From the NCBI RefSeq assembly GCF_902506505.1, contig NZ_LR733406.1, positions 2,008,117-2,072,116 on the forward strand: a stretch of 64,000 nt of DNA, read 5' to 3'. This document shows, piece after piece, positions 58,314 through 64,000 of the stretch; position 1 is the first letter of the stretch; each line of letters begins with the position of its first letter. A program made the translations under genes and the position numbers. Under the pieces are notes generated by a model. The model ran no database searches and was not told the origin of the DNA. It saw nothing but the letters and a program-made list of their open reading frames with translations. The stretch comes from Pseudomonas sp. 8AS. GTDB taxonomy: Bacteria > Pseudomonadota > Gammaproteobacteria > Pseudomonadales > Pseudomonadaceae.

Positions 58314-59723
58314 TTACCTGACGCTGGGGCCGATAAAGCGGCTGACAGAGTCGCTCTGGATGGTCGGGTCTTCGACCGCCTGGATCTTGAAGCGGATCTC
58401 GTTGGTGCTCGACGGCAGTTTTTCCGGCGGGATGGACAGCTCCACCGGCACCGAGAGTACCTCGCCTTCGGCGGCCTTGAGTTCGCGCTTGCCTTCGTAG
58501 ACCAGGCCGTCGAGGCCTTCGGCGCTGACCATGAAGGTCAGGTCGCGCTGGGCCTTGTTCATCAGCTTGAGGGTGTAGACGTTCTCGATGAAGCCCTGTT
58601 CGTTCTCGCGGAACAGTACGCGGTCCTTGAGCACGTCGAGTTCGACCAGCGAGCGGTGGGCGACGGTCCAGCCGAACAGGCCGATCATCGCGATCAGGGC
58701 GATGGCGTAGCCGATCAGGCGCGGGCGCAGCAGGTGGGTCTGCTGGCCGGACAGGTTGTGCTCGGTGGTGTAGCTGATCAGCCCTTTCGGGTAGTTCATC
58801 TTCTCCATGATGCTGTCGCAGGCGTCGACGCAGGCGGCGCAACCGATGCACTCGATCTGCAGGCCGTCACGGATGTCGATGCCGGTCGGGCAGACCTGCA
58901 CGCACAGGGTGCAGTCGATGCAGTCGCCGAGGCCTTCGGCCTTGTAGTCGGCGGTTTTCTTGCGCGGGCCACGGGTTTCGCCACGGCGCGGGTCGTAGGA
59001 GACGATCAGGGTGTCCTTGTCGAACATCACGCTCTGGAAGCGCGCATAGGGGCACATGTAGATGCACACCTGCTCGCGCAGCCAGCCGGCGTTGCCGTAG
59101 GTGGCCAGGGTGAAGAAACCGACCCAGAAATAGGCCCAGCCGTCGGCGCTGCCGGCGAGCAGGCCCGGCACCAGGTCGCGGATCGGCGAGAAGTAGCCGA
59201 CGAAGGTCAGGCCGGTGACCAGGCCGATCAGAATCCATAGCGAGTGCTTGGCGGCCTTGCGCAGGAACTTCTGGCCGCTCATGGGCTGCTTGTCCAGCTT
59301 CATGCGCTGGTTGCGGTCGCCTTCGGTGACTTTCTCGCACCACATGAAGACCCAGGTCCACACGCTCTGCGGGCAGGTGTAGCCACACCAAACGCGCCCG
59401 GCGAACACGGTGATGAAGAACAGGCCGAAGGCGCAGATGATCAGCAGCCAGGACAGCAGGGCGAAGTCCTGCGGCCAGAAGGTGGCGCCGAAGATGTAGA
59501 ACTTGCGCTCGGGGAGATCCCACCAGACGGCTTGCCGATCATTCCAGCTGAGCCAGGCGGTACCGAAATAGAGGATGAAGAGGAGGGCGCCGCCACCTAC
59601 GCGCAGGTTGCGGAACAGGCCGGTAAAGGCACGGGTGTAGATCTTCTCGCGGCTGGCGTACAGGTCGACGCTGCCTTTGGCATGTTGCGGGGTGAGATTC
59701 TTGACGGGAATTTGTTCGCTCAT
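58314..59723 (-). CDS. ccoG: cbb3 oxidase assembly cupric reductase CcoG (FixG)
   Basis: 469 residues. Transmembrane helices in the N-terminal half, VWCGYTCPQSVWTWVF and VCIYMCPYARFQSV Cys motifs, two 4Fe-4S ferredoxin sites (CIDCTLCVQVCPTGID and CIGCAACVDACD), a further helix, and a C-terminal Ig-like periplasmic domain. CcoG reduces Cu(II) to Cu(I) for CcoI. First gene of the ccoGHIS group, between ccoNOQP and ccoH. Confidence 0.95.
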   Translation of the reverse strand: MSEQIPVKNLTPQHAKGSVDLYASREKIYTRAFTGLFRNLRVGGGALLFILYFGTAWLSWNDRQAVWWDLPERKFYIFGATFWPQDFALLSWLLIICAFGLFFITVFAGRVWCGYTCPQSVWTWVFMWCEKVTEGDRNQRMKLDKQPMSGQKFLRKAAKHSLWILIGLVTGLTFVGYFSPIRDLVPGLLAGSADGWAYFWVGFFTLATYGNAGWLREQVCIYMCPYARFQSVMFDKDTLIVSYDPRRGETRGPRKKTADYKAEGLGDCIDCTLCVQVCPTGIDIRDGLQIECIGCAACVDACDSIMEKMNYPKGLISYTTEHNLSGQQTHLLRPRLIGYAIALIAMIGLFGWTVAHRSLVELDVLKDRVLFRENEQGFIENVYTLKLMNKAQRDLTFMVSAEGLDGLVYEGKRELKAAEGEVLSVPVELSIPPEKLPSSTNEIRFKIQAVEDPTIQSDSVSRFIGPSVR

Positions 59724-59864
59724 CGGCTCGTACCACGGCGGTAGGTGATTGCTCCGGTCAGTACCTGCCGACTGGAGTCAGGGCGTCACGCATGCCTATA
59801 TAGTACGCCGAAACGAGCTTTGTCCGGGTGCGACCTTGGGTCGCGCACCCGGACAAGTGGCGGT
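59724..59864. other. ccoP-ccoG intergenic region with large hairpin
   Basis: 141 bases. Arms TGTCCGGGTGC (59821-59831) and GCACCCGGACA (59845-59855) form a perfect 11-bp stem just after the ccoP stop, a likely 3' end for ccoNOQP though without a T run. The minus strand also has a TATATAG stretch near 59800 that could be a -10 element for ccoG. Confidence 0.55.
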
Positions 59865-60842
59865 TTACTTCTCGACTGTTTCCGGCTTTGCGCCGTGCGA
59901 CAGGCTGTACACGTAAGCGGCCAGCAGGTGCACCTTGTCTTCGCTACCCACGTACTGCAGCTGCGCCGGCATGTTGCCGTTGCGGCCGTAGCGGATGGTC
60001 TGCTGCAGCTGCGCGTAGCTGCTGCCGTAGATGAAGGCGCTCGGCTTGGTCAGGTTGGGTGCGCCCATGCTCGGGGTGCCCTTGCCGTCCGCGCCGTGGC
60101 AGGCGAAGCAGGTGCTGGAGAAGATCTTGCGACCGGCTTCGATGTCGGCGCTCACGCCTTCCGGCAGCTTGCGCCCGGCCAGTTCGGTGAGTACGTAGGC
60201 AGCGGCATTGCGCACGCCCTCTTCGCCGATGGTCGGAGCCTGTGCCGGCATCATGCCGTGACGGCCGGCGATGATGGTCTGCTTGATGTCGGCCGGAGCG
60301 CCACCCCAGCGCCACTCGTTGTCGGTCAGGTTGGGGAAGCCGTAGGCGCCCTTGGCGTCGGAGCCGTGGCAGACCGAGCAGTTGGAGGCGAACAGGCGGC
60401 CGCCCATCTTCAGGGCTTTCTCGTCCTTGGCCACTTCCTCGATCGGCATCTTGGCGTACTGGGCGTAGATCGGCGCGTACTGCTTGTCAGCGCGCAGCAT
60501 CTCCTTTTCCCACTGGTGCACGCCGGTCCAGCCTGGCTCGCCGTTGGCGAACGGCTTGCCGTCGCCCACTTCGTTGTAGCCCGGCAGCAGGCCTTTCCAG
60601 GTACCCAGGCCCGGGTAGAGCACCAGGTAGCCGAGGGCGAAGACGATGGTGCCGATGAACAGCATGAACCACCACTTCGGCAACGGGTTGTCGTATTCGG
60701 CGATGCCGTCGAACTCGTGGCCGAGGGTTTCTTCCGTGGCTTCCTGGCGTTGCCCCTTACGCACGCTGAAGATCAGCACGGTAAGGGCGACGATGGTGCC
60801 CAGGCTCAGCACGGTGATGTACAGACTCCAGAAGGTAGTCAT
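59865..60842 (-). CDS. ccoP: cbb3 oxidase dihaem cytochrome c subunit CcoP (first copy)
   Basis: 325 residues. Two N-terminal transmembrane helices (about 5-25 and 57-77, the longer Pseudomonas form), then two c-type haem sites CSVCH and CFACH with axial Met in GMMPAQ and GNMPAQ. It passes electrons from the bc1 complex or cytochrome c to CcoO/CcoN. It overlaps ccoQ by 4 bases. The DNA of its C-terminal half is almost identical to the second ccoP at the window end. Confidence 0.96.
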   Translation of the reverse strand: MTTFWSLYITVLSLGTIVALTVLIFSVRKGQRQEATEETLGHEFDGIAEYDNPLPKWWFMLFIGTIVFALGYLVLYPGLGTWKGLLPGYNEVGDGKPFANGEPGWTGVHQWEKEMLRADKQYAPIYAQYAKMPIEEVAKDEKALKMGGRLFASNCSVCHGSDAKGAYGFPNLTDNEWRWGGAPADIKQTIIAGRHGMMPAQAPTIGEEGVRNAAAYVLTELAGRKLPEGVSADIEAGRKIFSSTCFACHGADGKGTPSMGAPNLTKPSAFIYGSSYAQLQQTIRYGRNGNMPAQLQYVGSEDKVHLLAAYVYSLSHGAKPETVEK

Positions 60843-61027
60843 TCTTTATTGCTCCCAGAAGCTTGTTCGTCACGCTTTTTGGCGGGGGCGTCGTCGGCGA
60901 AGGGCAGGTTGGCGGCTTCGTCGAAGCTGTCCTTGCGTCTGCTGCTGTAAGCCCAGAGCACCACGCCAATGAAAGCGATGAAAACCACGGCGGTGCCAAT
61001 ACCGCGAAGCGTCCCGATATCCATCAT
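60839..61027 (-). CDS. ccoQ: cbb3 oxidase small subunit CcoQ
   Basis: 62 residues, one transmembrane helix ([19 protein letters not shown], about 9-27) followed by [19 protein letters not shown], the CcoQ signature. It stabilises the complex. 3 bases after ccoO, 4-base overlap with ccoP. Confidence 0.93.
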   Translation of the reverse strand: MMDIGTLRGIGTAVVFIAFIGVVLWAYSSRRKDSFDEAANLPFADDAPAKKRDEQASGSNKE

Positions 61028-61030
61028 GCG

Positions 61031-61641
61031 TTACCGTTTGTTCTTGATTGAGGTGCCCAGACCTTGCAGGTAGGCGACCAGCGCCTCCATCTCGGTCTTG
61101 CCTTTGACTGCTTCTGCCGCACCGGCGATGTCGGCGTCGGTGTAGGGCACGCCCATGGAGCGCAGGGCTTCGAGCTTGGTGGCGGTGTCCTTGCCATCCA
61201 GCTTGTTCTCGACCAGCCATGGGTAAGCCGGCATCTTCGACTCCGGCACCACGTTGCGCGGGTTGTACAGGTGCGCGCGGTGCCACTCATCGGAGTAGCG
61301 GCCGCCGACGCGGGCCAGGTCCGGGCCGGTACGCTTGGAACCCCACAGGAACGGGTGATCCCAGACGCTTTCGCCGGCGACCGAGTAGTGGCCGTAGCGC
61401 TCGGTTTCGGCACGGAACGGACGGATCATCTGCGAGTGGCAGCCGACGCAGCCTTCGCGGATATAGATGTCGCGACCTTCGAGTTCCAGAGCGGTACGCG
61501 GCTTCATGCCCTCGACCGGGGTGTTGGTGACATCCTGGAAGAACAGCGGGACGATCTGGGTCAGGCCGCCGATGCTGACGGCGATGACCATGAACAGAGC
61601 CAGCAGGCCGATGTTCTTCTCGACTATTTCGTGGCTTTTCA

Positions 61642-61642
<1 letters not shown>
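61031..61642 (-). CDS. ccoO: cbb3 oxidase monohaem cytochrome c subunit CcoO
   Basis: 203 residues. N-terminal membrane anchor (about 12-32), haem c site CVGCHSQ with axial Met in [27 protein letters not shown] is a family landmark. The start shares one base with the ccoN stop. Confidence 0.96.
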
Positions 61643-63480
<1,838 letters not shown>

Positions 63481-64000
63481 TTACTTGGCCGCGGTTTTCT
63501 CGACCTGGGCGGACAGGCTGTACACGTAGGCGGCCAGCAGGTGCACCTTGTCTTCGCTGCCCACGTACTGCAGCTGCGCCGGCATGTTGCCGTTGCGGCC
63601 GTAGCGGATGGTCTGCTGCAGCTGCGCGTAGCTGCTGCCGTAGATGAAGGCGCTCGGCTTGGTCAGGTTGGGTGCGCCCATGCTCGGGGTGCCCTTGCCG
63701 TCCGCGCCGTGGCAGGCGAAGCAGGTGCTGGAGAAGATCTTGCGACCGGCTTCGATGTCGGCGCTCACGCCTTCCGGCAGCTTGCGCCCGGCCAGTTCGG
63801 TGAGCACGTAGGCAGCGGCATTGCGCACGCCATCTTCGCCGATGGTCGGAGCCTGTGCCGGCATCATGCCGTGACGGCCGGCGATGATGGTCTGCTTGAT
63901 GTCGGCCGGAGTGCCGCCCCAGCGCCACTCGTTGTCGGTCAGGTTGGGGAAGCCGTAGGCGCCCTTGGCGTCGGAGCCGTGGCAGACCGAGCAGTTGGAG
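63481..64000 (-). CDS. ccoP: cbb3 oxidase subunit CcoP, second copy (3' part)
   Basis: The last 173 codons of a second CcoP; the start is beyond the window. It includes the first haem site region (SNCSVCH), GMMPAQ, the second site CFACH and GNMPAQ. The C-terminal end (AQVEKTAAK) differs from the first copy ([10 protein letters not shown]), while the DNA before it differs by only about six bases in about 480. It shows that two ccoNOQP operons lie in tandem, as in P. aeruginosa. Confidence 0.95.
   Translation of the reverse strand, partial: SNCSVCHGSDAKGAYGFPNLTDNEWRWGGTPADIKQTIIAGRHGMMPAQAPTIGEDGVRNAAAYVLTELAGRKLPEGVSADIEAGRKIFSSTCFACHGADGKGTPSMGAPNLTKPSAFIYGSSYAQLQQTIRYGRNGNMPAQLQYVGSEDKVHLLAAYVYSLSAQVEKTAAK

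Overview
The window is 64 kb of high-GC chromosome from a gammaproteobacterium. Gene content, gene order and protein sequences point to the genus Pseudomonas, in a lineage related to P. aeruginosa. The supporting blocks are parP-like/cheW/DUF2802, the ccm cytochrome c maturation operon, smc-zipA-ligA, ffs-dnaX-ybaB-recR, and anr-hemN-ccoSIHG-ccoPQON. Species cannot be decided from sequence alone. No tRNA, rRNA, CRISPR array, transposase or prophage gene was recognised.

Layout. 1-3.6 kb: the end of a chemotaxis block, a periplasmic rhodanese, and a minus-strand pair encoding a FlhB C-terminal-like protein and a FliK-like protein. 3.7-10.7 kb: ccmABCDEFGHI, mostly joined by 4-base stop/start overlaps but broken once, between ccmB and ccmC, by a 142-bp inverted-repeat element. 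10.7-11.8 kb: two tandem paralogous lipoproteins. 12-19 kb: smc, zipA, ligA. 19.2-33.1 kb: a complete Flp/Tad pilus locus of 15 genes, namely a divergent AraC-type regulator with a degenerate receiver domain, flp, prepilin peptidase, an unnamed AAA+ ATPase, rcpC, rcpA, a small lipoprotein, three TadE/F/G-like pseudopilins, tadZ, tadA, tadB, tadC and tadD. 33.2-39.6 kb: HU-family protein, membrane protein, chemoreceptor, SRP RNA, dnaX, ybaB, recR. 39.7-45.1 kb: an iron-uptake locus (Fur-like box, ECF sigma factor, FecR-like anti-sigma, TonB-dependent transducer/receptor, PepSY reductase-like protein). 45.2-46.3 kb: acyl-CoA dehydrogenase. 46.4-50.4 kb (minus): truncated globin and a cydP-cydA-cydB-cydX-ybgE cytochrome bd-I operon. 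50.5-51.8 kb: apt and anr. 52-64 kb: small lipoprotein, hemN, a TauE/SafE-like protein, ccoS, ccoI, ccoH (fused to a DUF2628-like domain), ccoG, the ccoNOQP operon, and the 3' end of a second ccoP at the window edge.

Functional logic. Much of the window concerns respiratory haem proteins and oxygen: Ccm attaches haem to c-type cytochromes including CcoO and CcoP; CcoG/H/I/S supply copper and assemble the cbb3 oxidase; HemN supplies haem without oxygen; Anr is the oxygen sensor; cytochrome bd-I is the alternative oxidase. Anr-type half-sites are visible before cydP and hemN. The Tad locus and the ECF/siderophore locus look like accessory modules set into this core.

Most notable observations: the AAA+ ATPase and the pseudo-receiver AraC regulator of the Tad locus, the DUF2628-FixH fusion, the inverted-repeat element that carries the ccmC ribosome binding site and has a second relative before recR, near-identical DNA in the two ccoP genes (probable gene conversion), and the tandem lipoproteins with a repeat-rich Q/N tail.
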